Shown in pieces: positions 1 to 8,913 of a DNA stretch of 57,147 bases. The stretch comes from Sphingobacteriaceae bacterium (GTDB lineage Bacteria; Bacteroidota; Bacteroidia; Sphingobacteriales; Sphingobacteriaceae): positions 1 through 57,147 of the forward strand of contig CAHJXH010000003.1 in NCBI GenBank assembly GCA_903644075.1. Reading direction: 5' to 3'. Each line of letters opens with the position of its first letter. Position 1 is the stretch's first letter. Under the pieces are notes generated by a model. It made no database searches, was not told where the DNA came from, and saw only the letters and a list, made by a program, of their open reading frames with translations. A program made the translations under genes and the position numbers.

Positions 1-1447
1 TGAACTGGTATTTAATCCCGAACGGCAGTTTTGCCTTGGCATATAAATTGGCAAATAAAGTATTTTGTATCGCCACACGCTCGTCATACTGGGTAGCCAG
101 GAATGGGTTACGCGCATTTAAACCGTTATCATCAGTAGGGATACGCCTCAGGCTTCCGTCTGGATTATAAAAATCACCATAAGGAGAGTTATTTACAATC
201 TGGGTCCAGTCGGCAGCAATTGGGCTCTCATCTCTTGATGCAAACTGGGCGTTAACACCAAAGATTAAAAATTTAGAGGCCTGGCCATCCAGGTTAACAC
301 GGAAACGATAGTTTTTATACTCTGCACCAGCTATGATATTTTGGTTATCGGTATAGTTAGCCGACATGTAATAGCTCATATCCTCTTTCTTACCAGAAAG
401 GCTGGCGGTATAATCCTGGCGTAATCCATTACGAAATACATCCTTAGCCCAATCTTCGGTTTTTCCGGCAAAATAATTAGAGCGCTCGTTTGCTACAAGG
501 CCCAGGCGTTGCAACCATTGATCAACCGGGTCGCCGGTGGCGCCTGTTAAGGCCATCCATTGGGCAACAGTAACACCTGCAGGTAACTGGCGTGGATCTG
601 TAAACTGGTAAGCAGGCAGCGAGGTGTTATTTGCACGCTGTACATCTTCGCGCCAGTTTAAAAAACCTTGTGGGTCATAAACTTTTTGATTATGCTCTAA
701 TTGCGCAACACCAACGTTAGCATTTAAAGTAATTATTGGTGAACCATTTACTGAGTTTCCTTTTTTGGTTGTGATAGCCACTACACCAGTAGCCGCTTTT
801 GAACCATAAACCGCTAATGAACTCGCATCCTTCAATACGTCGATAGTTTCAATATCATTAGGGTTAATATCGGCAAGCTGGCCCTGGTAAATAACACCAT
901 CCAATATAATAAGTGGTGCTGTATTTGCCGAAAGTGTGGTTTTGCCACGTACCAGCAAATCGCTGCTGGCGCCGCCTTTGGCAGAAGCGCTCATGTTTAC
1001 GTTAATACCGGCTACGTTACCTTTAAGCAGGTCGGTTACACTGTTTGGGTTTTCGTTTTCAAGCTGCTCGGCTTTAATGGTTGATATAGAACCCGTAACA
1101 TCCTTTTGGCGGCGGGAGCCGTAACCAATAACTACAACATCATTTAGCTGTTTGGTATCATCCAGTAATGTAACGTTGATGCTGGTTTTGTTGTTAACGT
1201 TTTGCTCCTGTGTGCCGTATCCAACACTTGTAAAAACAAGTACTGCATTATTAGCAACGCTGAGGGTGTAACTACCTTTTCCATCGGTTGCTACTGCATT
1301 GCTTGTGCCTTTAACTTTTACAGTTACACCCGGTACAGGTAAGCCTTTGCTATCAGAAACTGTACCTTTTACTGTATGGGTTTGCCCATAAGAAAACGTG
1401 CAGATTGCCAATAAGAAAGTAATTAGTAAAGTAAGTTTTTTGATCAT
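1..1447 (-). CDS. SusC/RagA-type TonB-dependent outer-membrane receptor, N-terminal part (cut by window edge)
   Basis: Translating the minus strand from the ATG at 1445-1447 gives 482 uninterrupted codons to the window edge. A signal peptide (about residues 1-21, ending SYGQ) is followed by a carboxypeptidase-regulatory-like domain (GTVSDSKGLPVPGVTVKVKG). Next comes the SusC plug, with VVVIGYGSRRQKDVTGSIS, LLVRGKTTLS, LIILDGV and the hallmark NPNDIETIDVLKDASS. These receptors import oligosaccharides or other large ligands through the outer membrane, powered by TonB, with a SusD lipoprotein as lid; the partner and the barrel end lie beyond base 1. There is no STN domain, so this copy is not built for direct FecR signalling. 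It is unrelated by position to the SusC at the right edge. The family is certain, the ligand unknown. Confidence 0.93.
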   Translation of the reverse strand, partial: MIKKLTLLITFLLAICTFSYGQTHTVKGTVSDSKGLPVPGVTVKVKGTSNAVATDGKGSYTLSVANNAVLVFTSVGYGTQEQNVNNKTSINVTLLDDTKQLNDVVVIGYGSRRQKDVTGSISTIKAEQLENENPNSVTDLLKGNVAGINVNMSASAKGGASSDLLVRGKTTLSANTAPLIILDGVIYQGQLADINPNDIETIDVLKDASSLAVYGSKAATGVVAITTKKGNSVNGSPIITLNANVGVAQLEHNQKVYDPQGFLNWREDVQRANNTSLPAYQFTDPRQLPAGVTVAQWMALTGATGDPVDQWLQRLGLVANERSNYFAGKTEDWAKDVFRNGLRQDYTASLSGKKEDMSYYMSANYTDNQNIIAGAEYKNYRFRVNLDGQASKFLIFGVNAQFASRDESPIAADWTQIVNNSPYGDFYNPDGSLRRIPTDDNGLNARNPFLATQYDERVAIQNTLFANLYAKAKLPFGIKYQF

Positions 1448-2039
1448 AATTTATAATTAGAGATTGATAATTGATTAGCAGCCTTTAACTGCTGATGATT
1501 AGCACGAAAAAAACCTGGTTAATTTCAATGCACCGACAGATAGCTCTGTCCAGAAGGGTTATTCTGTCATTAAGCGTTACGTTTATTAAAAAGATTAGTG
1601 TTTAGTCGTTTACTTGGTGGGGTAAATTTAATGTGCTTTTATGTTAAAAAGCAATAGAAAATCATCATAAATACTTAATAATTAAGTAGTTACAATGATT
1701 TTGATACGATTAAATCACAATTAACGAAAACGTTGTAAATTCACTCACAACCCACAGGAACGGGTAATACATGTATTGCGAATTAGCTTACTAATACGCT
1801 TGTTGAACAATGAAAAAAATGCAATTATTTATCCACAATAGGTGATTTAAGCAACTATTCGCATCCAAAACCATCTCCAGGCAATCTCCGTCAGCAAATT
1901 ATGAGTAGGTATTTGGACTGAAAAATGCGCGCAAGCGACAATTTTCCGCTCCCATTTAAGTCGCATTTATCTAAACTTTTCCAAAACTTATTATGATAAA
2001 GCCGGGTTACTTAATCATTAATTAAAAATATTAACAACC
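1448..2039. other. 592-base intergenic region between divergent SusC (-) and SDR (+) genes
   Basis: No coding potential was recognised in this AT-rich spacer, which must hold both divergent promoters. A perfect 6-bp hairpin (GACAGA TAGC TCTGTC, 1535-1550) lies about 90 bases upstream of the SusC start and could belong to its leader. A small symmetric element AACGAAAACGTT (1723-1734) could be a repressor operator but is too short to assign. I found no TAnnTTTG match in either orientation. Confidence 0.5.
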
Positions 2040-2981
2040 ATGAACGAGGAAAATAAAACACCGGCACAGGGCGAGCCATACACAGAACGCGAGGCTGTAC
2101 TGGATTTGCAGGACCCCACTACCAAATACCCCAAACCACCATTTGAAGGCCAGTTGCAACCATGGCCGGGGCTTGCCAGCAAGATGAACCCTGTGCCCGA
2201 TCATGGCGAGAAAAGTTATAAAGGTTCCGGCCGTTTAATTGGACGCAAAGCACTGATTACTGGCGGTGATTCTGGAATGGGGCGTGCAGCCGCCATTGCT
2301 TATGCGCGTGAGGGTGCGGATGTTGCAATTAACTACTTCCCTACTGAAGAACCCGATGCACTTGAAGTAATTGCCTTGATCAAAGCCGAAGGCCGTAAAG
2401 CGATAGCCATCCCCGGCGATTTACGGGATGAGGCTTTCTGCCAGAAATTAGTTGCGCAAGCTGTAGAGGGATTAGGCGGATTAGATATTGTGGTAAATAA
2501 TGCAGGGCGTCAACAATCTAATACATCGATACTCGATATATCAACCGAGCAATTCGACTGGACCATGAAAACCAATATATATGCCCCTTTCTGGATTATT
2601 AAAGCAGCATTACCGCATTTAAAACCCGGATCAGCAATTATCGGTACCACATCAGAACAAGCATATGATCCATCACCAGACCTGTACGATTATGCGCAAA
2701 CCAAGGCTGCAACCATGAACTACGTTAAATCATTAGCCAAGCAATTGGGACCAAAAGGAATCAGGGTAAATGGTGTAGCGCCGGGACCGATCTGGACGCC
2801 TTTACAAGTTAGCGGAGGTGCCACCCAGGAAAAATTAAAGCAATTTGGCGGACAAACACCACTTGGTAGACCAGGCCAGCCTGCAGAATTAGCTTCTATC
2901 TATGTTCAATTAGCCGCAGGAGATGCAAGTTATGCAACCGGCCAGGTATACGGCTCATCAGGTGGAGCAGGACAACCATAA
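2040..2981 (+). CDS. SDR-family oxidoreductase with N-terminal extension (YghA/YhdF-like)
   Basis: This 313-residue short-chain dehydrogenase is predicted to use NAD(P)H to interconvert an alcohol and a carbonyl in the cytoplasm. It has the cofactor glycine motif TGGDSGMG (74-81), the NNAG motif (153-156), and the catalytic Ser (about 205) with Y218xxxK222 (YAQTK). The roughly 60-residue N-terminal arm, rich in Pro and Gly (PPFEGQLQPWPGLASKMNP), is typical of the YghA/YhdF subgroup of general-stress SDRs and is absent from classical 250-residue SDRs. The ATG follows an AT-rich leader ending ATTAACAACC, without a strong Shine-Dalgarno. It is transcribed alone, away from its neighbours. The physiological substrate cannot be read from the sequence. 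Confidence 0.9.
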   Translation: MNEENKTPAQGEPYTEREAVLDLQDPTTKYPKPPFEGQLQPWPGLASKMNPVPDHGEKSYKGSGRLIGRKALITGGDSGMGRAAAIAYAREGADVAINYFPTEEPDALEVIALIKAEGRKAIAIPGDLRDEAFCQKLVAQAVEGLGGLDIVVNNAGRQQSNTSILDISTEQFDWTMKTNIYAPFWIIKAALPHLKPGSAIIGTTSEQAYDPSPDLYDYAQTKAATMNYVKSLAKQLGPKGIRVNGVAPGPIWTPLQVSGGATQEKLKQFGGQTPLGRPGQPAELASIYVQLAAGDASYATGQVYGSSGGAGQP

Positions 2982-2995
2982 TTGAAATAAGTATA

Positions 2996-3029
2996 AAAGG
3001 TAACGGGGATACTAATCCTCGTTATCTTT
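2996..3029 (+). terminator. Hairpin terminator between convergent SDR and helicase genes
   Basis: A 15-bp stem with two G-U pairs (AAAGGTAACGGGGAT against ATCCTCGTTATCTTT) closes a 4-base ACTA loop, 15 bases after the SDR stop. It ends in TCTTT and touches the stop codon of the convergent helicase gene, so it may serve both directions. Confidence 0.5.
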
Positions 3030-5142
3030 AAAATAGCTGCTCCGTACCTAAATAGGCATTAATTACACGAATAACCGAAGTACCGATATCCAGTGCTTTA
3101 CCCTTCCCTATCCCTTTAATAGCGGCCAGCTCTTCGGTTGACCGGGGAAGTTTGCCAGCAATCAACTTAAGCGTTCTCTCGGGCAGGATGGCGTGATCTA
3201 AAACTTTTCGTTCTGCGCTGAGTGTTTTCCTCCAGCTTAGCAGATCATCATAAAGTTGCGGGTGAGCCAGTGGCAAGCCATCTGCAGTTTTGGCCCGTTG
3301 TACCGTTTTATAACCGGCATCAGCAGCATGCTTAGCAGTTAAATAGGCATCAGGAGTAAATGTTCCCTGTGCAATCAAAAATACAGCGCGCTTGGTCATT
3401 AGCAGGTTCAGGCAATCATTCAGTAAGCCAATCAGCTTATCTTCATTAATACTGATCTCCCAGGGAGATGAAATTATGGCATGGATAGCCTTAATAATCA
3501 GGTCTGTTTTGGGAATGAAGTAGCCTGCTGCTTTTTGTAAGCGTTCTAAAAAAACAACCCGGTTACTTGTCTTGCCGTTTAATACGTTTACCTCTTGCCG
3601 GGTAAAGCGCTCCCCTATTTTGGCTATTTCCTGCAATAAAATAGGTTCAGTTTGCTCGTAATGTTGTTTTAGAACGCCGTCTGGTAAATCGATCAGCATT
3701 TTGCCAACCTGTTTCCACTTATGGGTTATGGCCATAAAATTCATCAGGTCTTCAACCAGTCCGCGTTCATACAAATGGACTGACTGATCTAACAATTGCT
3801 CATCAGGCGCTTTATCAGCTGCCAATTGCATAAAGTTTATTACCTGGCTATCGGTAATAATATTACGCTGTTGTACAGGCGCATTTAGTATTAACCCCTC
3901 TAAACTGCGGCAGCGGCTCAAAGCCACATAAGCCTGGCCATGTGCAAAAGCCGCACTAACATCAACAATAGCTTTATCGAAAGTTAAACCCTGGCTTTTA
4001 TGGATGGTAATTGCCCAAGCCAGTTTAACCGGAAATTGCGCAAATGAACCGGTATTAGTCTCGGTTATTTTTTGATCTGATTGATTGAGGCCGTATTTGA
4101 TATTCTGCCAAATTTCGGGCACTAATTGAAATTCGGTACTGTCGTCCGTAAATTCCAGTAAAATAACTTCGCCACTGATAGACTTAACAGTTGCAATGCG
4201 GCCATTATAATATTGCTTTTTGCCCGATGAATCATTTTTGGTGAACATTACCTGCGCACCTACTTTCAGTTGAAGGTCTTCATCGGCCGGGTAAGCATCT
4301 TTGGGGAAATCGCCGGTAATTACGGCTTTAAAATGATAGAGCGTACCTTCTAATGTATCAAGGCGTTGGCGGTTAATATCAAACACCAACTGATTGTGCG
4401 TGGTCAACGTAATATGATCGTCTTTGCTTATCACATCTGTTGCTTGCTGATAACGCTCATTTAGCTTATCAAGCAGGCTATTTTCTAATTGCGCATTCCT
4501 GATGCCATTTAAAATATCGATAAACACAGGGTCCGACTGCCTGTAGACTTTGGTAAGTTCGAAAGTCACCAATGGCATCACCCTGAACACCAGGCTATCG
4601 AAAAAATAAGGGCTTTGATAATATTCGCGTAAAACCGGCCAATCCTGGTTGGTAACCGGCGGTAACTGGTACAAATCGCCAATCATTAATACCTGTACAC
4701 CACCAAAGGGACGCGATGATCCGTTTACGCGTTGTAAAGCCCGGTTCACATAGTCAAGCAAATCGGCCCTAACCATACTGATCTCATCAATGATGAGCAG
4801 TTCGAGGCATCGTAACAGTTTTATTTTTTCGGGCGAATAGCTGTTTCGGCTCACCTCCTCAGTATCCTCCATTATATTTCCCGGAGATAGCGGGCCGAAT
4901 GGGATCTGGAAAAAAGAGTGCAAAGTAACCCCTCCGGCGTTTAGTGCAGCCACAGCAGTAGGCGCTACAATAGCCAGGTTTTTACTTACATTATTTTTAA
5001 TGTGGCGAAGTAGTGTGGTTTTACCAGTACCAGCTTTGCCCGTTAAAAATATGGGCTGATTGGTTTTTTTAACAAAATCTAAAATGAGCGTATCCCTGGC
5101 GTTTTCGGTTATCATTGTTGTTTTTAAACCATTCTCTTCCAC
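3028..5142 (-). CDS. Pif1/RecD-like superfamily 1 DNA helicase with C-terminal HRDC domain
   Basis: This is an ATP-dependent DNA helicase for replication or repair. It has Walker A GKAGTGKT (residues 35-42), Walker B LLIIDEISM (115-123), and motifs resembling Pif1/Dda: GDLYQLPPV, and near residue 380 WAITIHKSQGLTFDKAIVDV followed by AYVALSRCRSLEGL. The C-terminal ~80 residues (about 625-704) form an HRDC-like module (LLSWRKTLSAERKVLDHAIL...AAIKGIGKGKAL) known from RecQ, which helps bind DNA; SF1 helicase plus HRDC is a recurring Bacteroidota layout. The longest reading uses GTG at 5140-5142, but a -7-like element (5159-5166) would start the transcript only about 8 bases before it. The in-frame ATG at 5113-5115 is therefore a plausible alternative start, leaving the Walker A intact. 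Confidence 0.9.
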   Translation of the reverse strand: MEENGLKTTMITENARDTLILDFVKKTNQPIFLTGKAGTGKTTLLRHIKNNVSKNLAIVAPTAVAALNAGGVTLHSFFQIPFGPLSPGNIMEDTEEVSRNSYSPEKIKLLRCLELLIIDEISMVRADLLDYVNRALQRVNGSSRPFGGVQVLMIGDLYQLPPVTNQDWPVLREYYQSPYFFDSLVFRVMPLVTFELTKVYRQSDPVFIDILNGIRNAQLENSLLDKLNERYQQATDVISKDDHITLTTHNQLVFDINRQRLDTLEGTLYHFKAVITGDFPKDAYPADEDLQLKVGAQVMFTKNDSSGKKQYYNGRIATVKSISGEVILLEFTDDSTEFQLVPEIWQNIKYGLNQSDQKITETNTGSFAQFPVKLAWAITIHKSQGLTFDKAIVDVSAAFAHGQAYVALSRCRSLEGLILNAPVQQRNIITDSQVINFMQLAADKAPDEQLLDQSVHLYERGLVEDLMNFMAITHKWKQVGKMLIDLPDGVLKQHYEQTEPILLQEIAKIGERFTRQEVNVLNGKTSNRVVFLERLQKAAGYFIPKTDLIIKAIHAIISSPWEISINEDKLIGLLNDCLNLLMTKRAVFLIAQGTFTPDAYLTAKHAADAGYKTVQRAKTADGLPLAHPQLYDDLLSWRKTLSAERKVLDHAILPERTLKLIAGKLPRSTEELAAIKGIGKGKALDIGTSVIRVINAYLGTEQLF

Positions 5143-5158
5143 ATAAAAAAGATGTCAC

Positions 5159-5166
5159 CAAATATA
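5159..5166 (-). promoter_or_regulatory. Candidate Bacteroidota -7 promoter element (TATATTTG)
   Basis: On the minus strand this reads TATATTTG, a full match to TAnnTTTG, just upstream of the helicase gene. No clear -33 TTG was seen at 19-21 bases. If used, transcription begins near 5150, which favours the internal ATG at 5115. Confidence 0.35.
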
Positions 5167-5247
5167 ATAAAATACTAATATTTTTAGTGAGATTTATTTG
5201 AAACATAAAGCTTTAAGAATGACAATGATGCAGGTTGACAAGTAGAT

Positions 5248-7155
5248 TTACTCAGCAATAACCAAATGACTCCACCCCTGCTCGCCGCCTTTTTTGATTT
5301 CTTTTTTGCGAATTTCCATCATCTTTTTAACCTTAAGCGCGTAAGCCCAGCAGGTACCCTGCCTAATATCTAACTTGCTTGATAATTGGTATGAAGAGAT
5401 GGTGCCCTTGCTCGAATACATGAGGTAAACAAGATAAAAAGCTTTATTAATGGGGATGCGGTTATGATGAAATATAGTACGCTGCAAAACAGACTCTTCG
5501 TAACTGCATTTGGTACAACGCCTGCCATAGGGCATGCGGCCGGCGCAATAATTGGTATTTTCGCAACGCGAACATTTGTAGCCATCAATCCACTTCAATT
5601 CTGCCAGAAATTTATAACAAGTCTCCTGATCAGGATATTTAGCGCTAAATTCTTCGAAGCTCAATTCGGTTGATAAAGCCCTGGCATCCGTAACCTTTTT
5701 AATGCTGGTTTTCAGGTTGCTGTTATCTTTCTCGAGCAAAACATTCATTCTCGAAATTTCTTCGGCCTGTATCTCGAGCTGGTTATTTTGTGTCAACAGC
5801 TCTTCGTACTGCTGCTCTATTATTTCAGATTGCTGTACTATTTCTTCCGTACGAGCTTTTACCTGGGCTTCCAGTTCTCTATTAATTGAATCTTTCAGTT
5901 CAACATTCAACGCCATTTGGTTCAGGATCTCTTCATGAGCTTTATCCTTTTCCTTTCTGAGCAAGCGAACCTGGTCGCCTATGGAGAAGGCGAGGAATAC
6001 CATTTCGAACATAAAGCCAACGCTTAAACTGTAATGCCCCAGTATACGGCCAACCAGATGATTTACACCCAGTGCGGTTGCCGATTTGAGGATGAAGCTT
6101 AGAAACAAAAATGCATATCCAACTACAAAAAACCGCGCAGGTTTAAATCCATTGGCCCAAATCCAGATACCCGTACCGAAGGCTATAATGAGCGGAATAA
6201 AATCGACAAACTTATAGATGAAGAGGTTTTTATCGAACAAAAAACAAAATACATAATAAACCGCCCGAAGTACTATTACAACATTGATAAGCACATTTAA
6301 TTTAGGCGCTTTAATTTTAACCTGTAACAGCGTTTTGGTAAATTCTAAGGCAAACAGGCTGATTAAAAACAGGAACATACCATAGGCATACTCGTTCCAG
6401 TTTGGCGAATTGGGCCATAAATATTGAAAGGCAATACCATCAACACTTAACTCGTAAAAACCTACGCTTAAAATATAGAGTGCATAAAACAGGTGCTGCA
6501 GCTTTTTAACCGCAATAAACATCAGCAAGTTATGCAGGCAGAAAATGAGGATCATGCCATAAAAAATGCCGAAGAAAAGGTATTCTGTTAAAGCATAATG
6601 GATAAAGTAGTTAATGGTGCGGTATACGATAATGACATTAACCCGCTCTTTTGATTTGAGCTTAATGTAATAAGTATACTGTCCCGAAGCTTTATCGAGC
6701 AGCTTAAACTCAAAGTTTTTGTGCTTAAAAAGACGGTGATGAAACTGATACGCCGCGCCGGATTGTGCACCGATATAATTACCGGCAGTATCGGGCAAAT
6801 AAGCTGTAATGTGATTTGTGGTTTGATCAAAAAACTCGATCAGGCTTTCCTTTTGGTTGGGCTGCCCAATTACATTAACCTTAATTTTATACCAGTAAGT
6901 AGCCTGGGTATTATAATTCTTGGGGTAGTTTTCGTTATTATCCTGAAACTGCTTGTCGAGTTTTCCCGACCGGATCTGCTCAAATGTGAACTTTTCATCA
7001 GTGTCTTCCAGCCACTTTATTTCCTGATGGGTAAAAAGGTGCTCATTAGTTTGTGCAGTAATATCAACCGTTTGTTGCCCAAAGCTTAAGCAGCTATGCA
7101 GGCAACAAAATATTAATACAACAAAAAAAGCGCTTTTGCGTAAAGATTCTGGCAT
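5248..7155 (-). CDS. 7TM-DISM membrane receptor fused through a coiled coil to an IS1595-transposase-like zinc ribbon/HTH
   Basis: The 635 residues read in order as follows. A signal peptide (1-26, ending LSFGQQ) leads into a periplasmic DISMED2-like beta-sandwich (about 45-180; ATYWYKIKV, EFFDQTTNHITAYLPD). Seven membrane segments follow (about 188-395; FFGIFYGMILIFCLHNLLMF onward), then a long coiled coil (395-490, Glu/Gln-rich). The cytoplasmic C-terminus carries a zinc ribbon with C528xxC531 and C547xxC550. After the ribbon, FHHNRIPINKAFYLVYLMYSSKGTISSYQLSSKLDI resembles the N-terminal DNA-binding part of IS1595/IS1016 transposases, but the protein stops before any DDE catalytic domain. 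7TM-DISM receptors usually end in kinase, cyclase or HTH outputs, so the inference is a membrane-bound, ligand-sensing transcription regulator with a domesticated transposase DNA-binding module. It is followed by no kinase partner. The domain order is clear; the role is inferred. Confidence 0.85.
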   Translation of the reverse strand: MPESLRKSAFFVVLIFCCLHSCLSFGQQTVDITAQTNEHLFTHQEIKWLEDTDEKFTFEQIRSGKLDKQFQDNNENYPKNYNTQATYWYKIKVNVIGQPNQKESLIEFFDQTTNHITAYLPDTAGNYIGAQSGAAYQFHHRLFKHKNFEFKLLDKASGQYTYYIKLKSKERVNVIIVYRTINYFIHYALTEYLFFGIFYGMILIFCLHNLLMFIAVKKLQHLFYALYILSVGFYELSVDGIAFQYLWPNSPNWNEYAYGMFLFLISLFALEFTKTLLQVKIKAPKLNVLINVVIVLRAVYYVFCFLFDKNLFIYKFVDFIPLIIAFGTGIWIWANGFKPARFFVVGYAFLFLSFILKSATALGVNHLVGRILGHYSLSVGFMFEMVFLAFSIGDQVRLLRKEKDKAHEEILNQMALNVELKDSINRELEAQVKARTEEIVQQSEIIEQQYEELLTQNNQLEIQAEEISRMNVLLEKDNSNLKTSIKKVTDARALSTELSFEEFSAKYPDQETCYKFLAELKWIDGYKCSRCENTNYCAGRMPYGRRCTKCSYEESVLQRTIFHHNRIPINKAFYLVYLMYSSKGTISSYQLSSKLDIRQGTCWAYALKVKKMMEIRKKEIKKGGEQGWSHLVIAE

Positions 7156-7275
7156 TCTTAAAATTTAATCATTCGGGTAACAAAAGGTCTTTACACTTTT
7201 ACTATAACCGGGCATAAATGGTTGCCGTAATATTACTACATTTTGAAAATACTTGTTAAATAATACTATTAACAT

Positions 7276-7312
7276 AAAAGACACTGCTCTTAGATGAGCA
7301 GTGTCTTTTTTT
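7276..7312 (-). terminator. Intrinsic terminator after the alginate-lyase-family gene
   Basis: The arms AAAGACACTGCTC and GAGCAGTGTCTTT flank a short loop 23 bases past the lyase stop codon (minus strand), followed by Ts. The stem is symmetrical and could also act on plus-strand transcripts. Confidence 0.75.
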
Positions 7313-7334
7313 AATATAATTTAACCAGATCGTA

Positions 7335-8534
7335 TTAGTTTAACACTACATTATGGTGAGTATAATTAGTCCAGCATAGGAAACTTACGTCGCCGCCTGG
7401 CAGCCCGTCGCTATCTGGGTTGTAATGGCTTTGTATATAGTTAGTTGCTGTAGTGTTATAATGCCTGTCGGCACTGTTAATACCCGGCCATATTTTGCCC
7501 GAAACGGTACAGTTGGTACATGTAGGTGGGTTTGACAAAGTATTTGTATACCATTTGTACTGATAGTTATAACCTGCCAGCAAACGGCTGCTACTAGCCG
7601 TATAAATTGAAAGATCGCCCTGGATGCCTGCAATGTTTGCTGCATAACTTAAGCCGGTAAGCGAGTACTGGAAATGTACGCAATCATTATGGCTGCCGCA
7701 AATTTCATTAGGCATTGAGCCATCAGTGTTAATGTCTAAAGGCAACACGGTTTTAATCAGGTTCTCGCCATTATTATAAATAGTTTGGTCGTCTTCAAAC
7801 ACACCGATGGCCATTTCTGCATAACCCTCAGAAATATCCCAGTTATTGTGATAACCCGGATCTGTAGCGTGTACAACATACTGGTTTAACAAGCGGTTTA
7901 AGAAGGTAACAAACTGAGTATTTTCGGCAGTAGTCCACCCTCCGGCCGCACCAGTAGTTGGCTGGTAGTATTTAATAATTTCTGCAGCCGCTGCAAAGGT
8001 TGGTGCAGCCCATGATGCTTCGAGCGATGCCTGGTGGCTATTATCGCCGGTAACGCTCATGGTTCTGAAAGCGTTTGCCCAGCCATCTAAAATTTGTTTT
8101 GCTGTAATGGCATAAGAGGCAGTACCTGTTTTTGCCCAGCGTAGCGCCAAAGCATATGAAAGCAGTGCATCACCTTTAAAGCTCGTTTCATCTGGTGTTA
8201 TCACGCCTCCGGCTACACCAACAGTTGCTTTGTAATTACCGCTTGGGCTGTGTGTATTGCAATAGTTAAGCACATACTGGTAAGCAGCAAGGCGGTCGGC
8301 ATCGCCAGCGTTTGCCTGGTTGGCTATAATATCCAGGCTTTGCTGCGTGTTTAGGATACCGGGGTGTATAAATATTGTGGCTGTTGCAGCCAATGCATTG
8401 GCCTTATTGGCCGCATCAAGTTTGGCAGACGGTTGGGCGGCCATATCTTTTTTGGTACATTTTACCAATAATAGGCCTACCATCAATACCGCGATTGTAG
8501 TGATAATTGAATAGGAAAAATTACGTGTTCTCAT
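7335..8534 (-). CDS. Alginate-lyase-family lipoprotein (PF05426-like)
   Basis: This is a 399-residue secreted lipoprotein: a signal sequence ends in LLLVKC with the lipidated Cys at 26. The body is the alpha-helical toroid of the alginate_lyase family, with repeated helices carrying ALRWAKTG, ILDGWANAF, ASWAAPTFAAAAEIIKYY and the conserved HNNWDISEGYAEMAIGVF, then HFQYSLTGLSYAANIA late in the chain. Related enzymes cleave acidic polysaccharides by beta-elimination, often at the outer membrane or in the periplasm. There is no SusC/SusD, transporter or sugar-acid catabolic gene beside it, so the substrate (alginate or another uronan) is open. It has its own terminator and appears monocistronic. 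Family membership is likely, specificity unassigned. Confidence 0.82.
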   Translation of the reverse strand: MRTRNFSYSIITTIAVLMVGLLLVKCTKKDMAAQPSAKLDAANKANALAATATIFIHPGILNTQQSLDIIANQANAGDADRLAAYQYVLNYCNTHSPSGNYKATVGVAGGVITPDETSFKGDALLSYALALRWAKTGTASYAITAKQILDGWANAFRTMSVTGDNSHQASLEASWAAPTFAAAAEIIKYYQPTTGAAGGWTTAENTQFVTFLNRLLNQYVVHATDPGYHNNWDISEGYAEMAIGVFEDDQTIYNNGENLIKTVLPLDINTDGSMPNEICGSHNDCVHFQYSLTGLSYAANIAGIQGDLSIYTASSSRLLAGYNYQYKWYTNTLSNPPTCTNCTVSGKIWPGINSADRHYNTTATNYIQSHYNPDSDGLPGGDVSFLCWTNYTHHNVVLN

Positions 8535-8913
8535 TTAAGTTCTGTTTAATGGTTAGTTAAATATCCCTCTCCTGCAAACAGTTATAACGATACGACATGC
8601 CGTTCTTCAAATCAAATAAAGCATACCCGCTTTAGGGGAAAACGGACTTACAAAAGGTAAAATTGGTTAACTGAATACAAGAAAGATTCGGGAACTAATT
8701 TATAAACATAAATCATAAATAACTGATTATTAATTAGATAAATCAAAATCAATACATATAAAACACAAGTTATTTTGTACTGAAAAAGCACGCATAACCA
8801 ACCCAAATGATTTTGTTGAAATGAAAAATTTATTTGCTGATACACCTTGTTCGCATATTTCCTTTTAAGAAAAATGCCATTTAAATAGTATACTTGAATT
8901 ATAAATACAAACA
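8535..8913. other. 379-base AT-rich divergent intergenic region
   Basis: The spacer lies between the divergent lyase (-) and PEP-mutase-family (+) genes. The only long minus-strand reading frame here overlaps the plus-strand gene start and has a very AT-driven composition, so I do not call it. TATACTTG at 8889-8896, a one-mismatch TAnnTTTG element, lies 17 bases before the plus-strand ATG and could be its -7 box. Confidence 0.45.

Noticed and set aside
936..1124. Plus-strand frame inside the left-edge SusC
   Set aside because: It is an antisense shadow of the SusC plug, which is unambiguous on the minus strand.
1535..1550. Hairpin GACAGA-TAGC-TCTGTC as a riboswitch
   Set aside because: A 6-bp stem is too small, and no conserved aptamer pattern surrounds it.
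1723..1734. AACGAAAACGTT as a LacI-type operator for the left-edge SusC
   Set aside because: Only 4-bp arms and no regulator gene nearby; occurrence by chance is likely.
5248..7155. Intact IS1595-type insertion sequence
   Set aside because: The transposase-like part is the C-terminal end of a receptor, lacks the DDE catalytic domain, and no terminal inverted repeats or target duplications were seen.
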